Source: Actinoplanes campanulatus (GTDB taxonomy: Bacteria > Actinomycetota > Actinomycetes > Mycobacteriales > Micromonosporaceae). From it: a stretch of DNA of 64,000 nucleotides. The notes below the pieces were generated by a model, which saw only the letters and a list, made by a program, of their open reading frames with translations, was not told the DNA's origin and searched no databases. Both the position numbers and the translations under genes were made by a program. The stretch spans positions 124,001 to 188,000 of the forward strand of contig NZ_BMPW01000016.1 of NCBI RefSeq assembly GCF_014647795.1, given 5' to 3'. The stretch's first letter is position 1; the number at the start of each line of letters is the position of its first letter. Shown here in pieces: positions 16,155-25,566 of the stretch.

Positions 16155-17197
16155 CGATGATGAGACCGTCCTGGACGCCCGACGCGGGTCTCGTCCGAGA
16201 AGTGAAGAACCTGTTCGACAGCACCATCGCCTCCTACCGGGTGAAGCCGGACCTGATCTCGGAACACGCGAATCATGAGGAGTCCATCCGCGTCGGCGGG
16301 TATGCCAATCGGACGCTCCTCGAACTCGTTCAGAACGCGGCCGACGCCATGTCGGGAACCGGGGCGGATTCGGACCCGAACGCCGGCCGGGTCGAGATCG
16401 TCCTCGACACCACCCGCAACACCCTGTATTGCGCCAATGCCGGACGGCCGTTCTCCAAAAGCGGTCTGACAGCCATCACGCACGCACACCTCAGCGGCAA
16501 GCGAGGCGATGAGATCGGTCGCTTCGGACTCGGCTTCAAGTCCGTCCTAGCCGTGTCCAGCGCGCCGAAGGTCTACAGCCGTTCGGTGTCGTTCGAGTTC
16601 AACTCCGCGGAGGCACGGTCGGCCATCACTGGGATCGGCTCGGCGACGAGACGCCTTCCCGCGCTGCGCACCGCCACCGTCCTCGACGCGGATCGTGCGT
16701 TCACCGAAGACCGCATCCTGGCCGAACTCTCCGAGTGGGCGGCCACGATCGTCAAGCTTCCCGACGTCTCCGACACCACTCGACTTCGGCGAGAGATCAT
16801 CGACTTCTCGTCGGAGTTCCTGCTCTTCGTGAGTGCCGTCCGTCGGGTGCGACTCCGGATCATCGGGGCCGACCCCTTCGAGACCAGTCATGTGTCCCGA
16901 AGCCTCGGCGATGGCCTGTTCAAGATCGAAGGCCCCGACGGCGAGGGTGAGGAGTGGCTCGTCGAGGACCGGATGCACGCACCGACCGCGGAGGCGCGGA
17001 GGCAGGTCGGGGAGGCCGTCTCCCGCGCCGAGGTCAAGGTGACCGTCGCGGTTCCGCGGAGGCTACGACGAGAGAACCGGGTCGGGCGCTTCTGGTCGTA
17101 CTTCCCCGCTGCAGGACAAGACCTCGGCATCCGCTCTTTTCAACGCTCCATGGAGCGTGAACGACGACCGAACCACGCTCCTTCGCAACGCCTATAA
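16151..17197 (+). CDS. Sacsin/Hsp90-like (GHKL) ATPase module; N-terminal part of a frameshifted ATPase-helicase
   Basis: Residues 1-317 form a sacsin-type Hsp90-like ATPase: N-box LLELVQNAADAMSG, CANAGRPFSKSG (G1-like) and IGRFGLGFKSVLAVSS (G2). The last 31 residues look unnatural. In the +1 frame the sequence reads on sensibly (LQDKTSASALFNAPWSVNDD) into the next ORF. A run of four C at 17104-17107 is the likely spot: removing one C gives FP-LQDKTSA and a single 1574-aa ATPase-helicase (16151-20876). So either a mutation or sequencing error broke the gene, or ribosomal frameshifting occurs. Start GTG overlaps the preceding stop. Confidence 0.85.
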   Translation: MTMMRPSWTPDAGLVREVKNLFDSTIASYRVKPDLISEHANHEESIRVGGYANRTLLELVQNAADAMSGTGADSDPNAGRVEIVLDTTRNTLYCANAGRPFSKSGLTAITHAHLSGKRGDEIGRFGLGFKSVLAVSSAPKVYSRSVSFEFNSAEARSAITGIGSATRRLPALRTATVLDADRAFTEDRILAELSEWAATIVKLPDVSDTTRLRREIIDFSSEFLLFVSAVRRVRLRIIGADPFETSHVSRSLGDGLFKIEGPDGEGEEWLVEDRMHAPTAEARRQVGEAVSRAEVKVTVAVPRRLRRENRVGRFWSYFPAAGQDLGIRSFQRSMERERRPNHAPSQRL

Positions 17198-20100
17198 CCG
17201 AGGGATCCTGGTAGAGCTCGCGGAGATGTTCGTCCAGATGATGCCGCGAGTGCGCACCTCGGATGATGCGGCGGCACACCTGGACTACCTGCCGGCTCGA
17301 GGTCGTGAGGTGCTCTCCTACGGCGACGAGGTGCTCTGTGCGCAGGTGCCGCACATGGCGGTGGGATCCGACCTGATCCCCGACGCCGGTGGGACTCTGA
17401 CGCGTACGGAGGACCTGAAGCCTCTCGACTTCGGGATCGCCCTGGACGAGGCGGAGTCGGCCCACAAAGACTGGATCAGCTCGCCGAACACCGGATCCGA
17501 CGTCCCGCATTGGCAGTGCTACACCTCGCCTCAGCGGGTCGCGCGTCTGCGGCAGATCTTCGCAGCCGCGAACGGCGCTCCGCTGGACGCCACCGAGGCC
17601 GACCTCAAGCGGACGTTGGCCGCGATGTCGAAGCGCGGACTCCTCTCCTGGCTACGGGAGTGGGCCGAGGGAGACGATCCGGTGTCCGCCGCAAGCGCGC
17701 TCCGGTTGGTATGCCGCCAGCGGAGCCGCCTCCCCGAGGTGGAACGGGCGAAGGTCATTCCGACGACCGACGGCCTGCGGACGCTGCAGGACAAGAACGT
17801 CGTCTTCCTCCACCAGCTCGAAGGGCTGAAGATCGAGGACGGGGTCTTCGTCGATCCCGCCTTCCTCTCGCAGAGCGGCGTCGACAAGCTGCTCCGGGGC
17901 GCGGGATTCCGAGCGCTCGACCCGCTGGCGATCCTCAACGCCCACCTCGCCCGTCTCTCGCCTGTCTCGAGCGAAGAGGAGCACGCCAAGCTCTGGCAGG
18001 CTGCCGTCGAGGTGCCCCTGCCCACCGCGCAGAAGGCTCTCGCCGCGTATTCCAGCCTGGTCAAGGTGCCCACGCGAGACGGCGACTGGGCATGGCCGCG
18101 CGAAGTGATCGACATCGACATCCCGGTGAAGGACGTCCCCGGCGTCAAGGCGCTGGACCGTGCCAGATGCCTGGCGGGCGCCGCCCACACGCTCGGGGTG
18201 GTCCACGACCCGGTTCGCGAGTACCCCTCCGAGGACGAGCTGTACTTCGAGAAGTACCGCGACTGGATCCTGGAGGACATCAACGCGAATCAGGGCCCCG
18301 GTGAGCGGCCGGTCGAGCGTATCGAGCTCTATCCCGGTGTCGGGCCCGGTCCTTTCTCCATGCTGTACATCCTCCGCGACGCGGACGCGCCACTGCAGCT
18401 GCGTGCGCAGTGGACGGCCGCGCTGGTCCAGGCGGACAACGGCGATTGGACGTGCGACGACCTAGACACCGGGATGTCGTACAACGTGCACTGGTCACCG
18501 GTTCGCTGGGCGGTCGACAACGCCGGCATCGTGAACTCGACCAGGGGGTTCCGTCCGCCCTCCAAGGTCGTGGCCCCGTCCCTGCTCAGATATGAGCTGC
18601 TTCTCCCGCTGCTCCGCAGCGGGGGCTCTCAGCTCGCCGCGGCCCTGGACCTGCCGAACGAACTCGAGGCGGTGCCGGCCGAGGTCCTCAGGGAGGCACT
18701 CGGCGCGGATCTGTTCAACCCTCGTATCCCGAACGCGGTTCTCCTCGACTTCATCCTGGCCGTATCCCGAATCGCCTACCCCGACGCACAACCGCCCGCG
18801 ATCCCGGCCAAGGTCGGTCAGATCACCGAGTCGCGTTCGCCCTCCACGGTGTATCTCGCCACCACCGACGAACAGGAGACGTTCCTCAAGTCCCGCCAGC
18901 GCCCGTACCTGCGGGTGGCGGACGAGCAGGTGTCGGAATTCGTGGAGTCGGTGGGTTGCCGCCGGTTCGAGGACACCTTCGCGTTCTCGATCCTGGTGGA
19001 GGGCGAGCAGGACGAGGAGCCGATCGTCGACGTCTTCCCCGGCCTGCGTACCACATACATCTCGAGTCGTCTGAAGAACGCGACCATGACCCGTGCAGTG
19101 CAGGTGGTCAAGCTCGTCACGACCGAGGAGGGCGTCGAACCCCAGTCACTCGAATGGCACCTCGACGGGCTGCGACTCATCGTCCGTAACGTGAGCGACG
19201 AACGTCGGCTGCTTCGCTTCGTCAATGAGGCGTTCGAGCTCGGTCTCACGAACGCCGACCTGGAGCAGGTCCTCAAGGTCGGCCTCGATCATCAGCTCGA
19301 GGAGGAACGGCAGCGCGCCAAGGCCGCCGCGACGGACGCGGAGCGACTCGACGTCTATTTCGGACCGGACGACCTGCGTGAGGCCCTGCCGAAGGGCCTG
19401 TGGCAGGCGCTCAAGGCGCAGGGACTCGTCGACGGCAACACGTCGGTGGCGGAACTCTTCCTGACCGTGTATCGAGACGACTCGGTCGAGCAACTCGCCC
19501 AGAACTTCCGGGACCGCCGTTTCCCGGACGTCCCCACGAAATGGGCGGGCAGCCCGACCACCATCGGCTGGCTGCGCAAGATGGGGTTCGGTCCGGAATT
19601 CGCCGGCCGTCGTAATCAACGCCAGGACCAGGAGTTCGTAGTTCCCGGCGCTGTACGGCTCAACCCGTTGCACGACTTCCAGGAGACGATCAGCGAGCAG
19701 CTGCGTGACGTTCTGACACGGCGTACGCCGGACGGTGGCTACCAGAAGGCGATGGTGGAACTGCCCACCGGCGCCGGCAAGACCCGAGTGGCCACGGAGA
19801 CCGTGTTGCGGCTCTTCACGGAGGACCACCTCCGCGGTTCCGTCCTCTGGATCGCGCAGTCCCAGGAACTCTGCGAGCAGGCGGTGCAGACCGCGAGCAC
19901 GGTTTGGCGGGGTCTCGGTGACGAGCGTCCGCTGACGATCGGCCGGCTGTGGGACGGCAACACCGTGAGCCAGCCGGACACCGAATTCAGCTTCATCGTC
20001 GCCACGGACGCTCAACTACGCCTCAAGATCGGTGACGCCGAATACGAGTGGTTGAGCGAGGCGGCGGCGGTATTCATCGACGAGGGTCACCGCGCGGGTG

Positions 20101-20876
20101 ATTCAGAGCTGTATACGCGGATCCTCAACTGGCTGGGTGTGGCGGGTCGAGGCTTCGCACGTCCGCTGGTGGGCCTCTCCGCGACGCCGTTCAAGGGCAC
20201 CTCTATACAAGCCACGGACAACCTGGCGAGACGTTTCGGTCGACACAAGATCAAGGCATTCGAGGGGAACGCCTACCGGGAACTGGCCGCCCGCGGGGTA
20301 CTCGCTCGCGTCCAGCACAGGATCCTGGAGGGCATCAACGTCCGCCTGGAGCCGAGTGAGCAGAACGACGCCAAGACCCTGCGCCGGGTCAGCCCCACGG
20401 TCCTGGACCGGATCGGCAGCGACCATGCCCGCATGTCGACTCTCGTCAACCACATCATGAGCCTCGACAGCAGTTGGCCGGTCCTGGTGTTCACGCCGAA
20501 CGTCCTGTCGGCTCAAGTGTTGGCGGCGACACTGCGATACCGCGGCATCACGGCGGCCGCGGTCAGCGGGCAGACCAGCCGACGGCAACGCCGCGAGAGC
20601 ATCAAGCAGTTCAAGAACAACGAGATCCGCGTCCTGACGAACTGTGACCTGCTGATCCAAGGCTTCGACGCACCGGGTGTCCGCGCTCTCTACATCGCCC
20701 GCCCGACGTTCAGCCCGAACGCCTACATCCAGATGGCGGGTCGCGGCCTACGCGGGCCCGAGAACGGCGGAAAGGATGAGTGCCTCATCGTAGATATGGC
20801 CGACAACTTCGGCGATGTCACCGACCTCCTCGGATACAAGGAGTATGAGGATCTCTGGCAGGAGCACCGCTCATGA
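17157..20876 (+). CDS. SF2 (DEAD/DEAH-type) helicase; C-terminal part of the frameshifted ATPase-helicase
   Basis: 1239 aa in this frame. The first part (NAYNRGILVELAEMF...) continues the sacsin-like repeat region. Residues from about 835 form an SF2 helicase: Walker A ELPTGAGKT near 868-876, DEGH box near 975, motif III LVGLSATPF, and a C-terminal lobe with DLLIQGFDAPGVRALYIAR and QMAGRGLRGP. The GTG at 17157 is only the first start codon after the frameshift and has no RBS, so this is unlikely to be an independent protein. Its stop overlaps the next ATG (ATGA). Role inferred: ATP-driven DNA translocation or unwinding during phage defence. Confidence 0.87.
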   Translation: MNDDRTTLLRNAYNRGILVELAEMFVQMMPRVRTSDDAAAHLDYLPARGREVLSYGDEVLCAQVPHMAVGSDLIPDAGGTLTRTEDLKPLDFGIALDEAESAHKDWISSPNTGSDVPHWQCYTSPQRVARLRQIFAAANGAPLDATEADLKRTLAAMSKRGLLSWLREWAEGDDPVSAASALRLVCRQRSRLPEVERAKVIPTTDGLRTLQDKNVVFLHQLEGLKIEDGVFVDPAFLSQSGVDKLLRGAGFRALDPLAILNAHLARLSPVSSEEEHAKLWQAAVEVPLPTAQKALAAYSSLVKVPTRDGDWAWPREVIDIDIPVKDVPGVKALDRARCLAGAAHTLGVVHDPVREYPSEDELYFEKYRDWILEDINANQGPGERPVERIELYPGVGPGPFSMLYILRDADAPLQLRAQWTAALVQADNGDWTCDDLDTGMSYNVHWSPVRWAVDNAGIVNSTRGFRPPSKVVAPSLLRYELLLPLLRSGGSQLAAALDLPNELEAVPAEVLREALGADLFNPRIPNAVLLDFILAVSRIAYPDAQPPAIPAKVGQITESRSPSTVYLATTDEQETFLKSRQRPYLRVADEQVSEFVESVGCRRFEDTFAFSILVEGEQDEEPIVDVFPGLRTTYISSRLKNATMTRAVQVVKLVTTEEGVEPQSLEWHLDGLRLIVRNVSDERRLLRFVNEAFELGLTNADLEQVLKVGLDHQLEEERQRAKAAATDAERLDVYFGPDDLREALPKGLWQALKAQGLVDGNTSVAELFLTVYRDDSVEQLAQNFRDRRFPDVPTKWAGSPTTIGWLRKMGFGPEFAGRRNQRQDQEFVVPGAVRLNPLHDFQETISEQLRDVLTRRTPDGGYQKAMVELPTGAGKTRVATETVLRLFTEDHLRGSVLWIAQSQELCEQAVQTASTVWRGLGDERPLTIGRLWDGNTVSQPDTEFSFIVATDAQLRLKIGDAEYEWLSEAAAVFIDEGHRAGDSELYTRILNWLGVAGRGFARPLVGLSATPFKGTSIQATDNLARRFGRHKIKAFEGNAYRELAARGVLARVQHRILEGINVRLEPSEQNDAKTLRRVSPTVLDRIGSDHARMSTLVNHIMSLDSSWPVLVFTPNVLSAQVLAATLRYRGITAAAVSGQTSRRQRRESIKQFKNNEIRVLTNCDLLIQGFDAPGVRALYIARPTFSPNAYIQMAGRGLRGPENGGKDECLIVDMADNFGDVTDLLGYKEYEDLWQEHRS

Positions 20877-22393
20877 TCCTCGTACCGGATCTGTCCGACA
20901 TCGTGCGGACGGCGGGCAGCGACGCGGAGCGCCGTGTCGCCCGGCTGCTGCGTGAGGTGACCAGCGACCCGGACGCGGTCGCCTTCCACTCGGTGAAGCT
21001 GCGGTCGCATGCGTACAAGCAGCAAGCCGAGGCCGACTTCGTCGTTCTATGGAAGAAGGTCCTCATCGTCGTCGAGGTCAAAGGCGGCGGCGTCCGGAAG
21101 CACGACGGTGTCTGGTACAGCATCGACCGCCGCAACGACTGGCACAAGCTGACCGGCTCTCCGATGGAGCAGGCGAAATCCGCCATGTACGCGCTCCGAG
21201 ACATCCTCCGCGAGGAGGGCATCGGCTGGTACGCGCACGAGGCCGTCGTCATGACGCCCGACATCGAGACTCCACCGCACTCGGTCGAGTGGCAGCCCAC
21301 CCGCTGGCTCGCGAAGGACGACATGACCGTCACGAGGCTGACGGACGTTCTCGACGCGATCGCGGCCACCGCACGCTCAGCACCCGCGGCACAGCGACTC
21401 GCCAGGGTCGAGGACCTGCGAACGCGACTGTTCGGTGAGTTCACCCGGATGCCCGTGATCGATGCGCAGCGTGGTGCGGTGATCGAGGAGCAGAACCGTG
21501 CCACCGCGGGTCAGGCCAGGGTGTTGGCCTCGCTGGCACGTAATCCTCGGGTGATGGTGCTCGGCGGTGCCGGCACCGGCAAGTCCCTGGTCCTCGTGGA
21601 GGCGGCTAAGCAGGAGGCCGATCAGGGCCGAAAGGTGTTGATCACCTTCCACTCACCGGAGTTGCTCCGGTTCTTCTCCCCGCACGTGGTAGGCCGTGAC
21701 ATCGACGTCCTGCCCATCGATAGGTTGGGCGGTGATCGGGTCTATGACGCCGTTTTCGTCGACGAGGCTCAGGACCTGATGACCGCCGAGATGATGGACC
21801 GGCTGGACACCGTCACCGTCGGCGGGCGAGAGCGTGGTCGATGGCGGATGTTCCTGGACAGCAACAACCAGGCGCACATCGACGGCGGCTACGACGACGA
21901 CGTATTCGAGATCGTCGCGTCGGAGGGCGTCTCCGTGGACCTGGATCTGAACGTTCGGAACACTCGGGCGATCGTGCACATGGTTCAGGAGTACCTCGGT
22001 GCGGACGTCGGTGATCCCGGCATCGTCCACGGGGAGAAGGTCCGGTGGCACACCTACGACGGAGACTCCGGTGTCGCCGAGGCCGAGGTGGTGGCGGGGC
22101 GGCTGGTGGCTGACGGGATCCGCCGAGAGGACATCTGGATCATTCGGGCGGGCTCCACAGCGTCCCCCACCGTGACGAGTGGTGGATTCACGCTGACCAG
22201 CCCTCGTTTCGCGAAGGGTCTCGAGGCCGAGGGCATCATCGTCTGTGATCTCCCCGCCTCGTTCGATTCCGCCGGCATGGCCGCGTTCTACGTGGCCGTG
22301 ACTCGCGCTCGCGTCTCCCTGGACATCGTGGTGAGCAAGGACGACAGACGGCGCCTTCAGCAACTCCTCCGACAACGGTTGGTGACGAGATGA
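20873..22393 (+). CDS. NERD nuclease domain fused to UvrD-like SF1 helicase
   Basis: A 506-aa protein. Residues 15-130 are a NERD (PD-(D/E)XK-like) nuclease domain: Asp55 in EADFVVLW, then E68-V-K70 in VVEVKGGG. From about 210 an SF1 helicase/ATPase follows: Walker A GGAGTGKS (K237), Walker B VFVDEAQDL (D297), and a C-terminal AFYVAVTRAR motif VI. Both catalytic sets look intact. Such fusions occur in several defence loci and would degrade or process DNA. The gene overlaps its upstream and downstream neighbours by four bases each (ATGA), so it is co-translated with them. Confidence 0.87.
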   Translation: MILVPDLSDIVRTAGSDAERRVARLLREVTSDPDAVAFHSVKLRSHAYKQQAEADFVVLWKKVLIVVEVKGGGVRKHDGVWYSIDRRNDWHKLTGSPMEQAKSAMYALRDILREEGIGWYAHEAVVMTPDIETPPHSVEWQPTRWLAKDDMTVTRLTDVLDAIAATARSAPAAQRLARVEDLRTRLFGEFTRMPVIDAQRGAVIEEQNRATAGQARVLASLARNPRVMVLGGAGTGKSLVLVEAAKQEADQGRKVLITFHSPELLRFFSPHVVGRDIDVLPIDRLGGDRVYDAVFVDEAQDLMTAEMMDRLDTVTVGGRERGRWRMFLDSNNQAHIDGGYDDDVFEIVASEGVSVDLDLNVRNTRAIVHMVQEYLGADVGDPGIVHGEKVRWHTYDGDSGVAEAEVVAGRLVADGIRREDIWIIRAGSTASPTVTSGGFTLTSPRFAKGLEAEGIIVCDLPASFDSAGMAAFYVAVTRARVSLDIVVSKDDRRRLQQLLRQRLVTR

Positions 22394-25300
22394 CGTTGAC
22401 CAGAGGACAGACGATCGCGTTGGCGCATCTGCGGAGCGCGTACGTGGGGCCCGACGACGGTGACGACGAGGTCATCACCAACCTGCCCGACCGTCAGTAC
22501 GCGGTCGGGATGCTCTTCCCGATCAGATCCGAGCAGCCACCGTCCGACGGATCCGGGACGGATGAGCCGATCGGTTCCGACGTGCCCGCCGGTGATGTCG
22601 AGGAGGGTGGCGCGGGTGTCCCACTCGCCGAGGACTGGCGGCCCTCATCGGTCGCGATCTCGTTCGTGACGGATCGACCGAACGTCTCCTGCGATCTCTC
22701 CGGCGGGACCTACCAACCCATCAGCGACGACGGGCCGCCCCGGTGGCGACGTCGCCCGTTCCGGTTCAACGGGTTGGATCTCTCCCCGGGACAACCACCA
22801 CACCAGCTGAAGGCCGACGAGGTCCCGATCGAGGTCGGATCGAGGTGGCGGCCGTACGGCGACACACATCTCGTGACGGTGCATGCCCGGGTGATGGCGA
22901 AGTCGACCGGCGACGACCGGTTGGACATCCCCCTGATGCTCTTCCAGATCGCCCTCGCCGTGACGCCCGCTCCCGGTGGACGAATCCTCGAATACCGGGG
23001 CTCGACCGCAATCGATCTTGACGCGGAGTCCGCGAAGCTTCGTCTCCGTTATCGAGACAAGAAGATCTACGCGGTCGGACACGGTATGGCGGCCGACTGG
23101 CAGCTCGCCGACGGTCTGTGCACACGCGTACTCCTCGATCCCGTGCCCGCGTTCGTCGTCCCCGCCGTTGAGACGACGGGTTTCGCCCAGGGCACGATTG
23201 AGGCCGCGGCCCTACGACTCGACAACCTGGCACGGGTCGACACCCATCCCGACGAGGTCCTTCCGATGTTGGACGCGTTCGTCGGCGCCTTCTCGAACTG
23301 GGTCGGGGAGCAGGAGGCCTCCGTAGCCGGCTTCGGTGCGGATGCTCCGGTGGCACGCTCGATCACTGATCGAGCTCGAGAGGCCCTACGCCGGATGGAA
23401 GCCGGTGTCGAGCTGCTGCGCGACCCTCGGCAGCGGTCCCTACGAACGGCCTTCGCGCTCGGCATGACCGCCATGCGACTACAGATGCGCCAGACCTCGG
23501 TACGACGTGGTGACGATCCGGAGACGGTGGCCGAGCCACGATGGCGACCGTTCCAGCTCGGCTTCCTCCTCGTCGCGCTCGCATCGACGGTCGACGAGGA
23601 TCACCCGGATCGAGAGCTGGTGGACCTGATCTGGTTCCCTACCGGTGGCGGGAAGACCGAGGCGTACCTCGGGCTGGCGGCGATCGAGATCTTCCGGCGC
23701 CGGCTCGACCACGGGGTCGCGGGCGCGGGTACCGCGGTGCTCACCCGCTATACGCTGCGCCTACTCACCGCACAGCAGTTCCAGCGTGCGGCCTCCCTGG
23801 TCTGCGCGATGGAGCTCCTCCGCCGGACCGACACGCGGGTGAAGGGCATGGCCCGGTTCTCCATCGGGTTGTGGGTGGGCAACGAGGTCACCCCCGGTAC
23901 GAGGAGGGACGCCAAGGCCGCTCTCGACCGTCTGTACAAGGCCGCCCGGCCGGAGGAGGCCAACCGGTTCCAGGTCGAGAGTTGTCCGTGGTGCGGCACG
24001 GCGCTCCTGCCGGAGAAGCGCTCCGACGACAGGAGCGGATACGGCGTACGTCTCGAGGGCCACGACGTCGTCATCCATTGCACGGCCACCGGCTGCGAGT
24101 TCGGTCGGGAGCTCCCGGTCTCCGTGGTCGACGAGGTGTTGTACGAGGAACCACCGACGATCCTGCTCGCGACCGTCGACAAGTTCGCTCGTCTCCAGTT
24201 CCGTCCCGAGGCGGGCAGGCTACTCGGTCTCGGAACCCCGTTCCGCCAGCCGTCTCTGATCATCCAGGACGAGTTGCACCTGCTCTCCGGACCGCTCGGA
24301 ACCACGGTCGCGGTGTTCGATGCCGTGATCCAGATGCTTCTGGGCAGCGGCGGCACGGCTCCGAAGATCGTGGCCTCTACGGCGACCATCCGCGCCTCGG
24401 ATGAACAGATCCAGGGCCTGTACGGCCGAAGCGTCGCCCTCTATCCCCCCAGCGGTCTGGACGGTGATCGAACCTTCTTCTCCCGGCCGGTCGAAAGCGG
24501 CGAGGGGCGCCTGTACGTCGGCCTCATGCCGCAGTCGCTCTCGCAGGTTTCCGCGGTGATCTCCACCGCCGCCCCACTGATGGAGATTCCCGAGGTCCTG
24601 GCCACAAAGACCGATACCGGTACGACCCGCGACTCCTACTGGACCGCCGTCATGTACCACAACAGTCTCCGCGAACTCGGCCGTACGGGAACCCTCGTGG
24701 TCGACGACGTGAACGGCCGGTTGGAGCCGCGGGCGGACCGGTTGGCCCTGCCTTTCCGTAAGGTGCGGGCTGATCGGGTCCTCGAGCTCACGAGTCGTCG
24801 CGGTCCGGAGGAACTCCCCAACGACCTGCGGGAACTCGCCCGCAGTATCGATCAGAGCGATCAGGCCGTCGATGTCGTGCTCTCCTCCAACATGCTGTCT
24901 GTAGGCATCGACATCCCTCGCCTCGCACTGATGCTCATGGTCGGCCAACCGAAGACGACCGCCGAGTACATCCAGGCCACCAGTCGCGTCGGCCGAGGCC
25001 TGAACAACGGCATCGTCGCCACATTGTTCCGATCCAATCGGGCCCGGGACCGATCGCACTTCGAGACGTTCCGCGGCTATCACGAGGCGCTCTACCGCAG
25101 CGTCGAGCCGACGAGCGTCACCCCGTGGTCGCTGGCCTCCCGGGCACGATCTTTGGCCGGCGCCCTGGTGGCGTTACTTCGGCACTCCGTGCCGGCACTG
25201 GCCGCGAACGATGCCGCGTCGAACTTCGATCTCGACGACGACGGTGTGTCCCGAACCGTCGAACGCCTGGTGGAGACGTTCCTCAGCCTGGTGACACGTT

Positions 25301-25566
25301 CCGAGCCGATCGAGGCGGAGGAGACCGAGGAGCAGGTGTGGGAGCTCCTCCGGGACTGGGATCGTCGTGCCAAGCAGGCACGTGAGGGTGGTACCCGATT
25401 GCTGTACGACCGCGTCAAGGCCGACGACCAGGCCTTGCTGCAACGGTTCGACCAACGTGGCGAGGGTTGGCTCGTCGCGGATTCGATGAGGTCGGTCGAA
25501 CCCAACGTCGCCGTCCATGTACGTGAGCCGATGGAGGAGGTCCGCCGTGGAACCCATCATGCATGA
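22390..25566 (+). CDS. drmA: DrmA-like helicase (DISARM core)
   Basis: A 1058-aa protein. The N-terminal 400 residues lack a recognised fold. LIWFPTGGGKTEAYLGLAA gives Walker A at residues 417-423, a DELH box occurs at 627-630 (IIQDELHLLSG), and the C-terminal helicase lobe has SNMLSVGIDIPRLALM and QATSRVGRGL. A four-Cys cluster (CPWCGTALL... CTATGCEFG) lies between the lobes. These features match the DISARM helicase DrmA, whose partner DrmB follows with a 20-base overlap. In DISARM, DrmA-DrmB bind and translocate on DNA and act against invading unmethylated DNA. Overlaps the NERD gene by ATGA. Confidence 0.87.
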   Translation: MTLTRGQTIALAHLRSAYVGPDDGDDEVITNLPDRQYAVGMLFPIRSEQPPSDGSGTDEPIGSDVPAGDVEEGGAGVPLAEDWRPSSVAISFVTDRPNVSCDLSGGTYQPISDDGPPRWRRRPFRFNGLDLSPGQPPHQLKADEVPIEVGSRWRPYGDTHLVTVHARVMAKSTGDDRLDIPLMLFQIALAVTPAPGGRILEYRGSTAIDLDAESAKLRLRYRDKKIYAVGHGMAADWQLADGLCTRVLLDPVPAFVVPAVETTGFAQGTIEAAALRLDNLARVDTHPDEVLPMLDAFVGAFSNWVGEQEASVAGFGADAPVARSITDRAREALRRMEAGVELLRDPRQRSLRTAFALGMTAMRLQMRQTSVRRGDDPETVAEPRWRPFQLGFLLVALASTVDEDHPDRELVDLIWFPTGGGKTEAYLGLAAIEIFRRRLDHGVAGAGTAVLTRYTLRLLTAQQFQRAASLVCAMELLRRTDTRVKGMARFSIGLWVGNEVTPGTRRDAKAALDRLYKAARPEEANRFQVESCPWCGTALLPEKRSDDRSGYGVRLEGHDVVIHCTATGCEFGRELPVSVVDEVLYEEPPTILLATVDKFARLQFRPEAGRLLGLGTPFRQPSLIIQDELHLLSGPLGTTVAVFDAVIQMLLGSGGTAPKIVASTATIRASDEQIQGLYGRSVALYPPSGLDGDRTFFSRPVESGEGRLYVGLMPQSLSQVSAVISTAAPLMEIPEVLATKTDTGTTRDSYWTAVMYHNSLRELGRTGTLVVDDVNGRLEPRADRLALPFRKVRADRVLELTSRRGPEELPNDLRELARSIDQSDQAVDVVLSSNMLSVGIDIPRLALMLMVGQPKTTAEYIQATSRVGRGLNNGIVATLFRSNRARDRSHFETFRGYHEALYRSVEPTSVTPWSLASRARSLAGALVALLRHSVPALAANDAASNFDLDDDGVSRTVERLVETFLSLVTRSEPIEAEETEEQVWELLRDWDRRAKQAREGGTRLLYDRVKADDQALLQRFDQRGEGWLVADSMRSVEPNVAVHVREPMEEVRRGTHHA

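Noticed and set aside
17157-17160. Independent start codon for the helicase gene
   Set aside because: No RBS, and the frame upstream of it continues family sequence in phase; the frameshift explanation fits better.
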